Part shown: piece by piece, positions 13,153 through 24,287 of the stretch
How the letters are laid out: each line of letters begins with the position of its first letter
Position numbering within the stretch: position 1 is the stretch's first letter
Source of the DNA: Pelecanus crispus
Taxonomy: Eukaryota; Chordata; Aves; Pelecaniformes; Pelecanidae
Assembly (NCBI RefSeq): GCF_030463565.1
Contig: NC_134675.1
Span: 11,801,862 to 11,865,861, forward strand
Direction of reading: 5' to 3'
Length of the DNA: 64,000 nt
Notes under the pieces: generated by a model
Database searches by the model: none
Seen by the model: the letters and a program-made list of their open reading frames with translations, nothing else
Told to the model about the DNA's origin: nothing
Translations under genes and position numbers: made by a program

Positions 13153-14179
13153 CTAAGGTTGGAAAGGATCTCTAAGATCATCAGTCCAACCATCAACCCA
13201 ACACCAACATGCCTACTAAACCATGCCCCAAAGTGCCACGTCTACCTGTTTTTTGAACACTTCCAGGGATGGTGACTCCACCACCTCTCTGGGCAGCCTG
13301 TTCCAATGCTTGACTACCCTTTCCGTGAAGAAATTTTTCCTAATATCCAATCTGAACCTCCCCTGGTGCAGCTTGAGCCCATTTCCTCTTGTCCTATCGC
13401 TAGCTACTTGGGAGAAGAGACCAACACCCACCTCACTACAACATCCTTTCAGGTAGTTGTAGAGAGCGATAAGGTCTCCCCTCAGCCTCCCCTTCTCCAG
13501 ACTAAACAACCCCCCCCAGTTCCCTCAGCCGCTTCCCATAAGACCTGTGCTCCAGACCCTTCACCAGCTTCGTTGCCCTTCTCTGGACACGTTCCAGCAC
13601 CTCAATGTCTTTCTTGTATTGAGGAGCCCAAAACTGGACACAGTATTCCAGGTGCGGCCTCACCAGGGCCGAGTACAGGGGAACAATCACCTCCCTGCTC
13701 CTGCTGGCCACACCATTCCTGGTACAAGCCAGGATGCTGTTGGCCTTCTTGGCCACTTGGGCACACTGCTGGCTCATGTTCAGCCGGCTGTCAACCAACA
13801 CTCCCAGGTCCTTTTCGGCCAGGCAGCTTTCCAGCCACTCTTCCCCAAGCCTGTAGCGTTGCATGGGGTTGTTGTGACCAAAGTGCAGGACCCGACTTGA
13901 GACAATTTGACACAACTGAGAATGTGAACTTTTCCCTCATCTGTATATTTCTCTTTCTGATTCACCCCCAAATCTTCCTAACACTAACCTTAGTCCTCCC
14001 TCAGAAAATAGGTACATATTCCCTTGCTTATCTGGCATTAGCGCTTAAAGTAAAGATGAGAAAGTTCTAACTTTAAAGAGGAAATGCCAGGTTCTTATGA
14101 TGATTCTTCACTCCAAGCAAATCCCAATTTATTTAAATAGAAACAGAATCAATGGAAATAGTAATGGGATGGAGTTTAC

Positions 14180-14211
14180 CTTCTTCAGTGGAGATCTTCC
14201 CATGGAACCAT
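14180..14211 (-). CDS. RASA1: RASA1 exon: start of C-terminal SH2 domain (32-nt microexon)
   Basis: The 32-nt exon reads (I)WFHGKISTEE on the minus strand. The acceptor is 'cttcatctttaag' just above 14211 and the donor is gtaaac at 14174-14179. The first base completes an Ile codon begun in the 16105-16136 exon; the last G starts the next codon. WFHGKIS is the typical opening of an SH2 domain. From recall the mammalian protein has KQE where this has TEE. The next exon, which would hold the phosphotyrosine-binding FLVR motif, was not found at lower coordinates. Confidence 0.85.
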
Positions 14212-16104
14212 CTTAAAGATGAAGAGAAAAATTAGAAAGCAAGACTATCAGCTCTCTTTTTTAGTCGTTGTGACATCTAAGGCTCTGACACCTATGAATT
14301 AATCTTTATTTTAAAAAAAATCTAGTACATATAGATTATATAAGCAACCATTATGTTACTCAGCAATTCTGTTTTTCTGCCAACAGAATGAAAAATAAAT
14401 ATCTACAGCTATATAAATAAACTCATTTCAATACAAGTGTCCAACACGAAGTAGATGTTCAAATCCAAGTGTGTTTAGAGATGAAAAGGCATTGTTTAAA
14501 TGCTAGATAATTTGACAGGCATATTTGAAGTCAGTCTCAGATAGCAATTTATTTGAAGTGTGAAATGCAAAGCCCAAAGAGATTAATGAAAGTTAAATAC
14601 TGTACAGAATAACTAAAATTAAATTTTGCTAGAAGCTGAGGAAATAAAACCTAGCTTTGTTAGACTATTGAATATGAACTGCGTTAATCTCACACCTTGC
14701 GTCTTCCAGAGTCCTGCATCAGAGCATCATCCTAAAAAATACAGCAATCTGTCCAGTCTCAATCTGATACCTATGATTATAGAAAATGGCTTGACATTGC
14801 ATGGCTATTCACTTTACATGTGGCACACCACATGCTACATCTTAAGAGCTCATCCAGTCCTTTAAAGGAAAGCTAGAAATATGGCCTTTCATTGCAGAGT
14901 GTGTGTGCACGCACGCGCGTGTGTGTGTTTAAGCGTGTAAAAGAAAGCCTCTTTTACGCATCAAAAAAGAGCTCTAGTTCTAACTTACTTTCTATATTAC
15001 CTTTACAGGACAATCTCTGGCTACTGGAATATTCGCAGAAATCCCTGCCTCCCCTGGAATCCTCTGAGCAGCATGAGTAACTGGACTGACAGTCTCAAAG
15101 CTCTAAGAATCTGCTACAAACTACTTTGTTTTAAAAAAAAAAAATTCATGTATTTGAAGGCACCCCTACTATTGTTATGCTGCTATGCCAAACTGACTAG
15201 CAGAACATTGGGGACCAGTAAACTGAAGCCACACGCCAATGATTTTCTTTCCCCTATTAAAAAAACCCCAAAACCAAAAAAAAACCCAAAAAAACCCCAA
15301 ACCCAAAAACCCACAAGAAATGCCTTCTTCAATCATCAGTCCTTTGGAGACTGCAAACTGGGCAATAAATACAGGAAGCAGCAGCTGCAATTATAGCAAG
15401 CAAATGGAGAACAGATGAAGTTATCCAGCTACTAGAAATTTTCTGTAACTTTCATTTTACTCATCTTTACTACTGAAAATAAGTCAACAGTTTCCCATAA
15501 TATCAATTCATTGTTCATTGTAAATTGTATTAGGTTTTGGTTTGGTTTTTTTGTTTGTGGGGGTTTTTTTGTTTGTTTGTTTGTTTTAAATATTTAACAA
15601 GTTGGAATTCACTGCAAACAGATTATTCTATAGTCTCCTGGTTTTCGCTTTAAGTGTTAGCGCATGAGGCTAATACAGAGAAAGTGTTACTATTACACTA
15701 TCATTCCTCTAATGATACTTTGTTCCCTCTCCTGCATTTAGAGTTGAGCAGACCTGAAAAAAGGTTACTTCTAAGGCAAACTGTATGTGTATAAAAAAAG
15801 CCCACAAACTGGAAAACACCACACCCTCCATTGTACATATTCTGGGTAAAGTGATCACACAGAGACTCATCCAAGATTTTATCACTGCAAAACCCATTAA
15901 CATTAGGCATAACTAATATAAGACTTCATGTCAATTACCTATGCATCTTCAACAGTTAGTATAGAAGAAAAGTCTTAAGATCAAAAAACAAGTGTACTTG
16001 TTTGTACTTGTACACAGCTTTGGTTCACCTTCCCAATCTCATAGCTAAAGTTTACAAACAGTTATTTTACGATTTGCTTTTAATAACAAAACAAAAATCC
16101 TTAC

Positions 16105-16136
16105 ATTTTGCCTTCATGTGGATCTTCTTCTCTTCC
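16105..16136 (-). CDS. RASA1: RASA1 exon: SH3 to SH2-C linker (32-nt microexon)
   Basis: Reads GREEDPHEGK plus two bases of the next Ile codon. Acceptor 'cctattag' lies above 16136 and donor gtaagg at 16099-16104. It starts in phase 0 after the 17199-17316 exon and ends in phase 2, matching the 14180-14211 exon. The peptide matches the RASA1 linker as I recall it. It is too short to find by ORF length. Confidence 0.9.
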
Positions 16137-17198
16137 CTAATAGGAGAATTAACATATTAAGTGCATGACAACAGTATGCTTGAGTTTAGAAAAGTAAACT
16201 TCATAGGTTAAGACCTTCTGTAGAAATAAACAGCACTAAGAAGTCCAAGACATTTTTGAACTAGATGGCTTATTGCACAGTTCATGTAAAGAGGTTTTCA
16301 ACTTCATTCACTAAGTTGAAATTCAGCCATAACACATTATTTCAAAAGATTGTTTCTGTCACTCTTCAAGTCCTTCTTTACATGTGGTAACTTAAATGTC
16401 AACTTTCCTGAACTTCAACCACTAATGTAGAAATCTACAGTTAGATACTCTAACACTGCCATTTCAATTTAGCCATTCACATCCTGATATGGATGTGAGA
16501 AACAGGTGAAGCAAACTCTACTAATAGCAAAATATATATGCTGCAAAGCAAACATCATCAGGACTCCAAAGCAATGTTGAACTTCTTTTAAAAAAGCATG
16601 TGGGAGGGTGGGGTGGGTGTTTTTGTCCATTAAATCATCTCTTCTCCTGCAGTAATTCAATTATCTTTAGGTCACCTGGTTAGCTTCCTGACTTAGCATA
16701 AGCCCTTCTAGGTATAATTAACTCATCAATATACTTTTTAACCCACACTTGGCCCTTAGTAAAAAAAAAAAAAAAAAAAAAAAAGACACAGCAGTGCAAA
16801 ATTTCAGTCTATACATTTATGAATGTTTCATAGCAAACAAACAAAAAAAAGAATGCAATTGAATGTTGAATGACTAGCAAGTTCTTTATCAGGACTGGTG
16901 AGTTTAGGGAACTGCCTAATAAGCTCACAGTATCATTCGCTTGCACATGAACTTGTTTGGATAGCACATGAATAAGTACTTTGTTTGGATACTGAATTAG
17001 ACTTAAAGGTTTGTTACACTGTTTAAAAACTGGCAGATTCAATTACTGCAGGAAGGTTCAGAAAAGTACATAAAGTCAGGCAGTTAAATGCCACTAGTTT
17101 GGGTTTATTTCAATGTTAACTTACACACAAAATTAATAAAAAAAAATTAAAAAATCAAATCTCAGTTCTGCAACAGATTTGAATATAAAATTACTTAC

Positions 17199-17316
17199 CA
17201 CTTCTTCTACCAGGTCTTCTACAATAAGACCTTGTTCATCTGTCCGTAGGTTTGTAACCCACATCCAACCATCTTCCAATTCATTATGGACAATAAACAT
17301 GTCTCCTTTAAGGAAA
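17199..17316 (-). CDS. RASA1: RASA1 exon: SH3 domain, second part
   Basis: This 118-nt exon encodes FLKGDMFIVHNELEDG, then WMWVTNLRTDEQGLIVEDL and VEEV. Acceptor 'ctcttcag', donor gtaagt at 17193-17198. Its first T completes a Ser codon begun in the 28020-28090 exon. The SH3 hallmarks are the ELEDGWMWV segment (RT-loop acidic residues and the WW pair) and the GLIVEDLVEEV end. The RASA1 SH3 is atypical and binds regulators rather than classic PxxP ligands (known for the family). The exon has no frameshift or stop. Confidence 0.95.
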
Positions 17317-17906
17317 CTGAAGAGAGTTACAGTAAGATTTATGTTAGAAGTACAATCACAATATAAAGTTTAATGAACACAATGAATTCTTGAGCATAGT
17401 TTCAGCAAAACATTTGAGGAAATCTGATCATGAAAGATACATTTACCGGTATCCCAAGCACACCATGTGCATTTTTCACAGTTTAAGTAGCTATGATAGA
17501 TGAATATTTATCCTTCTTTGATTTACATTTAGAATCTAAGATACTTTAAAGTGTGCTAAGGATGCATAAAACAAAAAACACAACAACATTAAAAGATAGT
17601 AACATTCTTCTTTTACCAAGAGGGATCAAATACTAAACACAAGTAAAAACAATCAAAGATTCCCTTAATAGTCTAATAATACTTTTATCAAAACCTAATT
17701 TTGTATAATAAAGCCTGTGGAATATCTACTGTTTAGGTCTTTGCATATGAAGATAAGTGCTAAAAAGAAGATACAGAATAGTTCCTCAAAACAACATGCA
17801 GTTACCTACAATAAGAGCATAAATACAAAGCATTAAAATGTCCAAGGGAGTTTCATTACTGGAAGGTTAGTACAAGTTATTCCTTAAGTGTAATCCCAAA
17901 CTCAGG

Positions 17907-18513
17907 TGTACTGGTTTTGGCTGGGATAGAGTTAAATTTCTTCATAGTAGTTTGTGTGGGGCTATGTTTTGGATTTGTGCTGAAAACAGCATTGATAGCG
18001 CAGGGATGTTTTAGTTACTGCTGAACAGTGCTCACACAGCATCAAGGCCTTTTCTGCTCCTCACACTGCCCTGCCAGCGAGTAGGTTGGAGGTGCACAAA
18101 AAGTTGGGAGGGGACACAGTTGGGACAGATGACCCCAACTGACCAAAGGGATATTCCATACCATATGACATTGTGCTCAGCAATAAAACTGGGGGGGGAG
18201 GCTGGCAGGGAGGGCCGCTGCTCAGCGACTGGCTGAGCATCAGTAGGTTGGTGGTGAGCAATTGTTTTCATTTGCATCACTTGGCTTTCTTGGGTTTTAT
18301 TTTCCTCTCTCTTGGTTGGTTGGTTGGGTTTTTTTTTTTTTCCTCCTTACAATTCTTTTTTTTAAATTTCTTTCTAATTATTAAACTGTCTTCATCTCAA
18401 CCCATGAGTTTCTTTCTCATTCTTACCCTTCCAATTCTTCCCCCATCCCACCGGGGGGTAGTGAGCAAGCATCTGTGTGGTGCTTAGTTGTCAGCTGGAG
18501 TTAAACCACAACA
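17907..18513 (+). repeat. 5' LTR, family A
   Basis: 607 bp, from 'tgtactggttttggctggg' to 'ttaaaccacaaca'. It contains the 'ggatattccataccatatga' block shared by family A and a GT/T-rich stretch near 18310-18370. Confidence 0.9.
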
Positions 18514-18521
18514 GTCCTTTT

Positions 18522-18539
18522 TGGCACCCAACGTGGGGC
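18522..18539 (+). other. primer binding site, tRNA-Lys type
   Basis: The sequence tggcacccaacgtggggc lies 8 nt after the LTR. From recall it differs by one base from the complement of the 3' end of tRNA-Lys(CUU), the primer of lysine-primed retroviruses. It marks this LTR as a 5' LTR. Confidence 0.8.
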
Positions 18540-18930
18540 TCGAAGGCTTTGAGACAACAACAGATTTGACCAGAGCATATTAGAAGGAATTTATAATTAT
18601 TATATCTGTTAACAGTTGCTGGTCACAATATTGATTTATCTGTTCTCAACATTAGTTTATCTGATCTGTGCCATGCTCCCTTTTTTGCTCTACATGTTAA
18701 AGACTGGATTTGGCTTTTGCAGTCTGCTGTGCTCTATAGTGATTAGTGGTGTTTTGCCTGGGAGATTTATTATTAAAACACTGGCCTCGAGCTTAATCTG
18801 CTATTTGGGCTCTGTAATGAAGCCATTACTGTACTTCAGGAACCATCTCATGGAGACAATTAACAATTACACTTTTTCCTCCAAGAGGTTTTTGGTGGAG
18901 GAAACAGAGAATGGCACCTTCACCACCTTC
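18540..18930 (+). pseudogene. ERV leader / gag-start region, degraded
   Basis: Begins after the primer site. A frame from 18616 encodes a hydrophobic stretch (LLYMLKTGFGFCSLLCSIVI and following), ended by the CR1 insertion near 18935. I do not recognise a known Gag domain. It may be 5' leader with a chance frame. Confidence 0.4.
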
Positions 18931-20641
18931 TTCCATGATGTCAACCAGAAAAGGAAGGTTAAAGAAAGCGTACCCCGCCCTGATGAACAAGAATGGCGAC
19001 CTTGTATCAACGGACGAGGAGAAGGCTGAGGTACTCAACAACTTCTTTGCTTCACTCTTCACCGGCAACCTCTCTCCTCACCCCTCCCGAGTCGATGGAC
19101 CACAAGATGGGGAGCAGGGGGGTAAAGCCCCTCCCACTGTAAGGGAAGATCAGGTTCGAGACCACCTGAGGAACCTGAATGTACACAAGTCTATGGGACC
19201 TGATGAGATGCACCCCAGAGTCCTGAGGGAATTGGCTGATGTAGTTGCCAAGCCACTCTCCATGATATTTGAAAAGTCATGGCAGTCAGGTGAAGTCCCT
19301 GCTGACTGGAAGAAGGGGAATGTTGTGCCCATTTTTAAAAAGGGAAGAAAGGAGGACCCTGGGAACTACCGACCTGTCAGCCTCACCTCTGTGCCTGGGA
19401 AGATCATGGAGCAGATCCTCCTAGAAGCTATGCTCAAGCACATGGAGGACAGGGAGGTGATTCGAGACAGCCAGCACGGATTCACCAAGGGCAAGTCCTG
19501 CCTGACCAACCTCGTGGCTTTCTCTGAAGGAGTGACTGCATCAGTGGACAAGGGAAAAGCAACGGATTTCATCTACTTGGACTTCTGTAAAGCGTTCGAC
19601 ACAGTCCCCCACAACATCCTTCTCTCTAAATTGGGGAGATATGGGTTTGATGGGTGGACTGTTTGGTGGATAAGGAATTGGCTGGATGGTCGCATCCAGA
19701 GGGTCGTGGTCAATGGCTCGATGTCCACATGGAGACCAGTGACGAGTGGAGTCCCTCAGGGGTCCGTACTGGGACCGGTGCTATTTAACATCTTCATCAG
19801 TGACACAGACAGTGGGATCGAGTGCACCCTCAGCAAGTTTGCAGACGACACCAAGCTGAGTGGTGTGGTTGACACGCCAGGAGGACGAGATGTCATCCAG
19901 AGGGACCTGGACAAGCTGGAGAGGTGGGCCTGTGTGAACCTCGTGAGGTTCAACAAGGCCAAGTGCAAGGTCCTGCACCTGGGACGGGGCAACCCCCGAT
20001 ATCAGTACAGGCTGGGGGATGAAGGGATTGAGAGCAGCCCTGCGGAGAAGGACTTGGGGGTACTGGGGGATGAAAAGCTGGACATGAGCCGGCAACATGC
20101 GCTTGCGGCCCAGAAAGCCAACCGTATCCTGGGCTGCATCAAAAGAAGCGTGGCCAGCAGGTCGAGGGAGGTGTTTCTGCCCCTCTACTCTGCTCTGGTG
20201 AGACCCCACCTGGAGTACTGCGTCCAGCTCTGGGGCCCTCAGCACAAGAAGGACATGGACCTGTTGGAGCGGGTCCAGAAGAGGGCCACAAAAATGATCC
20301 GAGGGCTGGAGCACCTCTCCTACGACGACAGGCTGAGAGAGTTGGGGTTGTTCAGCCTGGAGAAGAGAAGGCTGTGGGGAGATCTTATTGCGGCCTTCCA
20401 GTACTTAAAGGGGGCCTACAGGAAAGATGGGGGCAATCTTTTTAGCAAGGCCTGTTGTGACAGGACAAGGAATAATGGATTTAAACTAAAGAAGAATAGA
20501 TTTAGACTGGATATAAGGAAGAAATTTTTTACAGTGAGGGTGGTGAAGCACTGGAACAGGTTGCCCAGAGAGGTAGTGGAGGCCCCATCCCTGGCAACAT
20601 TCAAGGTCAGGTTGGATGGGGCTCTGAGCAACCTGATCTAG
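18911..20641 (+). CDS. CR1 reverse transcriptase, open frame (576 codons; start lies in junction sequence)
   Basis: CR1 RT copies element RNA at the nicked target (target-primed reverse transcription). Motifs in order: [32 protein letters not shown], motif [14 protein letters not shown], motif [18 protein letters not shown], motif [11 protein letters not shown], then the thumb and C-terminal region with [12 protein letters not shown] and the end [13 protein letters not shown]. All catalytic Asp residues are present and no stop or frameshift occurs, unlike other CR1s here. The first 20 or so codons come from a frame shifted relative to CR1, so the ATG is probably not native. The endonuclease domain is missing, so the copy is not autonomous. 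It is the youngest-looking CR1 in the window. Confidence 0.88.
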   Translation: MAPSPPSSMMSTRKGRLKKAYPALMNKNGDLVSTDEEKAEVLNNFFASLFTGNLSPHPSRVDGPQDGEQGGKAPPTVREDQVRDHLRNLNVHKSMGPDEMHPRVLRELADVVAKPLSMIFEKSWQSGEVPADWKKGNVVPIFKKGRKEDPGNYRPVSLTSVPGKIMEQILLEAMLKHMEDREVIRDSQHGFTKGKSCLTNLVAFSEGVTASVDKGKATDFIYLDFCKAFDTVPHNILLSKLGRYGFDGWTVWWIRNWLDGRIQRVVVNGSMSTWRPVTSGVPQGSVLGPVLFNIFISDTDSGIECTLSKFADDTKLSGVVDTPGGRDVIQRDLDKLERWACVNLVRFNKAKCKVLHLGRGNPRYQYRLGDEGIESSPAEKDLGVLGDEKLDMSRQHALAAQKANRILGCIKRSVASRSREVFLPLYSALVRPHLEYCVQLWGPQHKKDMDLLERVQKRATKMIRGLEHLSYDDRLRELGLFSLEKRRLWGDLIAAFQYLKGAYRKDGGNLFSKACCDRTRNNGFKLKKNRFRLDIRKKFFTVRVVKHWNRLPREVVEAPSLATFKVRLDGALSNLI

Positions 20642-20728
20642 TGAAAGCTGTCCCTGCTCACTGCAGGGGGGTTGGGCTAGATGACCTCTAAAGGTCCCTT
20701 CCAACCCAAAGCATTCTATGATTCTATG
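18935..20728 (+). mobile_element. CR1 LINE inserted in the ERV, RT open
   Basis: 5'-truncated CR1 that begins near the endonuclease-RT linker ([11 protein letters not shown] in one frame) and ends with the CR1 tail 'cattctatgattctatg' at 20728. ERV gag-like sequence resumes at 20729. The 3' UTR carries the usual 'gggctagatgacctctaaag' hairpin region. Confidence 0.93.
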
Positions 20729-22200
20729 TTTTCTTCCTTGTTACAATAACTCTTCAGTATCTTGAACATCCTTGGGTAACCAAAATACTCCTGTTGGTAT
20801 TTCTTAGGAATATTGTTTCGGCTTTTTCCAAGGTTAACCAACTATTTAGGAATATCACCCAGGCCCCGCGGCAGTGTGGTTATGGGTGGCAAGGCATGTG
20901 GGAGAATATGGGCAGGTATCTAGAAAGGTTGCCACCTCCGATGGTCTGGGACTTCACTCCCAGATCCTGGTGAAGTGATAGAATGTTTGGAAAAAAGACG
21001 CCCTGGCTATTCCAAAGAGGCACAACTTATCGCACTGTGCTGGGGCCTGGCCTGCACCTACCAAACACTGCTCAGTACTATTCAGCACCCTCAAGGAGAA
21101 GAGAGGGTCTCTGGATCTGAAAACATACCAACAGACACTGTGGCTAAACTAGAGACCCAGCCTTCAACTATATCAGTCACCTCTATAATTAAAAAGAAAC
21201 AATGGAAGCAGAAGTCAACTCATTTAGTAAGGGATGAAGAAGCTGCTCCTAAGAGGGAGCAGGAGAAAGAATGAGAAGAGGCAGCCTGTTCTGCAGCAGA
21301 GTAGTCACAAGAACAGGAGGGGGAAGGGACTGAAATCATAAACAAGAAAGAAACCACCCAATCCCTATCCCTAAGCGAGCCACGAGATATGTGAAGCTGT
21401 CAACCAGGCAAGCAAATTATCAGCTGGTTACTCCAATGCTGGGATATTGGGGCCAACAGTCAGGAATTAGAGGGTAAGGAAGCCCAACAGCTGGTATCCC
21501 TTGCTAAGGCCATTGGCAAAGGGATTGGAAAAGGGGCAGGAGTCCTCAGACTTTGGAGGCAACTCCTATCGAGTGTGAAGGACAGGTATCCCTTCAAGGA
21601 AGATCTTGCAAATTCCCAAAGCAAGTGGACCACCATTGAGGGAGGTATCCAGTATCTGAGGGAATTAGCCAAGGTGGAGGTGATCTACAGCAACTTGGAC
21701 GTCAACCAGGTATCCAAGAACCCGGGTGAAATCCGGTGCACGCGGTCCGTGTGGCAAAAGTTTGTACGAAGCGCACCGACGTCATAGGCCAACACCCTGG
21801 CGATAATGAGCTGGACAGACACAGAGGCACCAACTGTGGATGGATTGGCCAGCCAACTCCGACAATTCAAGGAGAATCTCACTTCCTCCCTACGGGCCTG
21901 CATCTTGGTTGTGGAGAAACTGACCCAACAATTGTCCCAGCAATTAAAGAAGGACAGGTCTTCCTCATCCATACCGACCAATGTCTTGGCTATTAAGAGT
22001 CAGCCTTTTTGTGTTCAGGGGAGAGGGTTACCAGTGGCACACACCACATGCCACCCTGTGGTTCTATCTGTGTGACCAAGGGGAGGACACGAGGAAGTGG
22101 GATGGTGAACCTACCTGGAGACTAGAAGCTGGAGTGCAGGAACTGCAAGAAAAATCAACAGCCAAAAGGCATCCATCCAGGAAAATTACTGCTCCAGTGT
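20729..22200 (+). pseudogene. ERV gag-like region, degraded
   Basis: Several short frames (20975-21274, 21575-21787, 21806-22075, 21981-22214). The 21806 frame has a coiled-coil-like stretch (LRACILVVEKLTQQLSQQLK). The 21981 frame has ATLWFYLCDQGEDTRKWDG, which is related to 47239-47574 (GTLWFCLHDDGEDMRKWDG) in the larger ERV, tying both to one family. No CCHC zinc knuckle seen. Stops between frames make it non-functional. Confidence 0.7.
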
Positions 22201-22408
22201 CTGTTGGTGCTTAGTTGCTGGCCAGGGTTAAACCACAACATCAGGTCATATGAAAACCTTTCACTGGAGCACAGGGGGACTTCTCAATCAAGTCAGATGA
22301 TGCATCAGGGATACAGGCAATAGCTATGAGGTACTGAAGCTCATTAACTACTAATTAAATCTAAAGTTAGATAGCAATTTTCTACGGAGCGTCTCTTATT
22401 TGAGAGGG

Positions 22409-23182
22409 TGTGACAGATGCACCCACTCTGAGTGAACAGTACTTTGGTTCAGGCATTACTGACAAGTAGGCCTGACTGAAATCAGCCCTGCTGTGCAAAC
22501 CTTGAGAATTGTGCTAGGCCATATCTTCTCGGGAACCAAGGAGTCTAGGCCATGTCTTATCAGGAGCTAACAGTACCAGCCCGAGCTGGGACTAGACAAA
22601 ACTAAAACTGCTACAGCTGCACAACTGCACATACACCAAAAGGGGATTTGACTAGATGTCAATAACTTTACACTATAAATATCTGTAGCCCCCCGCCCCT
22701 AGCCCATTGAGCTCTCCTGTATGGCAGCAGGCTGCACGGCAGTGATCTCCCCCTTGAGAAGGGATGCCTCTCAAGGTTACTCCTTGAGGTTGAGAGACCC
22801 CTTACCCAGCATCTGATATCTATAACGAAGTGAGCGACATTTTACATTAGGCCTAAGAATATATTGTATGCTAGCAACATTTATATATCCAGCTATAGCT
22901 TAATTATTACAAGTGCAGTAAGTAGTAGAGTGTTTGACCGCTGTCTAAATCATCATCTAATCACCGTCTAAATGATGATTTAAACGATAATTTAAATAAT
23001 TGTCAAATCATTGTTAAATCACTGTTTAATTACCATTCCATTATTGCTTAATCACCATTTGATTATCATTTGATTTTCATTCAATCATCGATTAATTACC
23101 ATCTGTTCATTGTTTAATCATTAATAAAACCCTTTTAGTTAACCCCAAAACGATGACTTCTCTTAATAATTCACCTGCGACA
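22409..23182 (+). mobile_element. solo LTR, family C, with AT-rich repeat block
   Basis: 774-bp LTR from 'tgtgacagatgcaccc' to 'ttcacctgcgaca', flanked by a perfect 5-bp repeat GAGGG (22404-22408 and 23183-23187). It has a TATA box (ctataaatatc near 22674) and an AATAAA signal near 23123. Between 22925 and 23120 lies a degenerate tandem array of units like 'atcattgtttaatcacc'. It is seen once in the window and no internal ERV sequence adjoins it. Confidence 0.8.
22925..23120 (+). repeat. degenerate AT-rich tandem repeat inside LTR C
   Basis: About a dozen imperfect units of 12-17 nt built on 'taaatcattgtttaatcacc', with many half-site inversions (atgattt / aaatcat). It sits just upstream of the poly(A) signal of the LTR. 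Confidence 0.7.
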
Positions 23183-23187
23183 GAGGG

Positions 23188-24255
23188 TAACAGAAAATGC
23201 ATTAACTTGAGCACAAAGCAAACAGCAAGAATAAAAAAGCCTAATGAAAGTACTCAGAATGAATTCAGCTCCTAATGAACCTAAATCTTAACAATGGACA
23301 ATAAACAGCAAGGCCATTCTACATCAGTTCTATTACAAAGAAGTTCACAGTAAGTTATTGCGTGGAAGACTGGTCAAAATTAACCCTGAAATACTTCAAG
23401 CTCTCTAAATATTAATTATATCATTAAAATTGTCACAAGATTCCCTGAAATACATAAAATCTTCAAGAGTACCTTACAGTACAAGAGTATAGTACATTAA
23501 TTTGACCTAAAACAGAGTACTTTGTCCCAGCTTTGCTATGAACAGAACTATTTTACCATGCAGATCTCAGAAGCCTAGCCAGACACACAAAACTTTACAT
23601 TTCAGCTGTATCCTAAAAGAGGGAGAAAAGGTATAATTTCCTGCAATTCTTGTTACCATAGCAGAGTAATGAAATGCTTTTTCCTCTTAAGTTGGTAGGT
23701 GCAATTAGGCACTCACTGGACTTGATGGATCCTACTATGCATAAGAACAGAAAGAAGCCCTACTTGCAATACACAATTACGGAGTTCCCTCCTGTCTTGC
23801 CACCTTCTTGTATGCTTAAAGGAGGTCTTCTCAAAAGATGAATATCCCCACAGTGTTTTTTAGAGAGGTCAGAATGGACTGGACACGCAACCTTGAGATA
23901 AATTTCCACCCCTATGAGGATATAAAGCTGTCATATACATTTCCCTATAATCTTAGGCTAACAGTCCTGTCAAGAACCCAATTCCCAATTCAACCAGTGT
24001 CTTCTATCAACTTGCGAAACCAAGATGGTCTCATTAGAAATCACCACAAACCTCTTCCAAATCTTCCTTCAAGAAAGCAGTATTAATTCCAAGCAACTAG
24101 CATATGTTCTTCTATTAGATATAGGACTGTTTGTTTTGCATCCTTTCCACACAACATATAATGTGAAAATGCAAGAGAAGTGGGGAGTAAAGACCATCCC
24201 ATAGATTTTCTTGATAGATCAATCTTAGAAAGGAAATGAGTAGCAGTTCACAGGA

Positions 24256-24263
<8 letters not shown>
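23188..24263. other. unassigned intron-like sequence
   Basis: AT-rich DNA in the RASA1 intron between the 28020-28090 and 17199-17316 exons. No exon or repeat recognised. Confidence 0.45.

Positions 24264-24287
<24 letters not shown>
24264..24287 (+). repeat. (GA)n microsatellite
   Basis: About 12 GA units directly before an LTR start. Confidence 0.95.

Larger units (their letters stand above)
11971..13895 (-). mobile_element. CR1 LINE with double 3' tail, split by a CERS1-like insert
   Basis: Minus-strand CR1 in two pieces. The 13153-13895 piece holds the end of the RT ORF (13502-13915 and 13216-13509) and a first CR1 3' tail ('aaggttggaaaggatctc'). The 11971-12146 piece holds a second CR1-like tail ('atcatagaatgacagaatgg', then 'ttgtaaaagtcctttaag'). 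The same tail-spacer-tail arrangement, uninterrupted, is at 28165-28438 and near 46255-46500. The insert between the pieces is 12147-13121. Confidence 0.85.
17907..22240 (+). mobile_element. ERV of the family-A LTR type, internally deleted, with inserted CR1
   Basis: Plus-strand provirus remnant. It consists of a 5' LTR (17907-18513), a primer binding site (18522-18539), leader and gag-like sequence (18540-18930 and 20729-22200), and only the last 40 or so bases of a 3' LTR (to 22240, 'gggttaaaccacaaca'). It is flanked by a 5-bp repeat TCAGG (17902-17906 and 22241-22245), so both outer ends are original and most of pol and the 3' LTR were lost by internal deletion. A CR1 occupies 18935-20728. 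Confidence 0.85.

Noticed and set aside
22925-23120. CRISPR-like array
   Set aside because: Units are degenerate, of uneven length, without distinct spacers, and lie in a vertebrate LTR.
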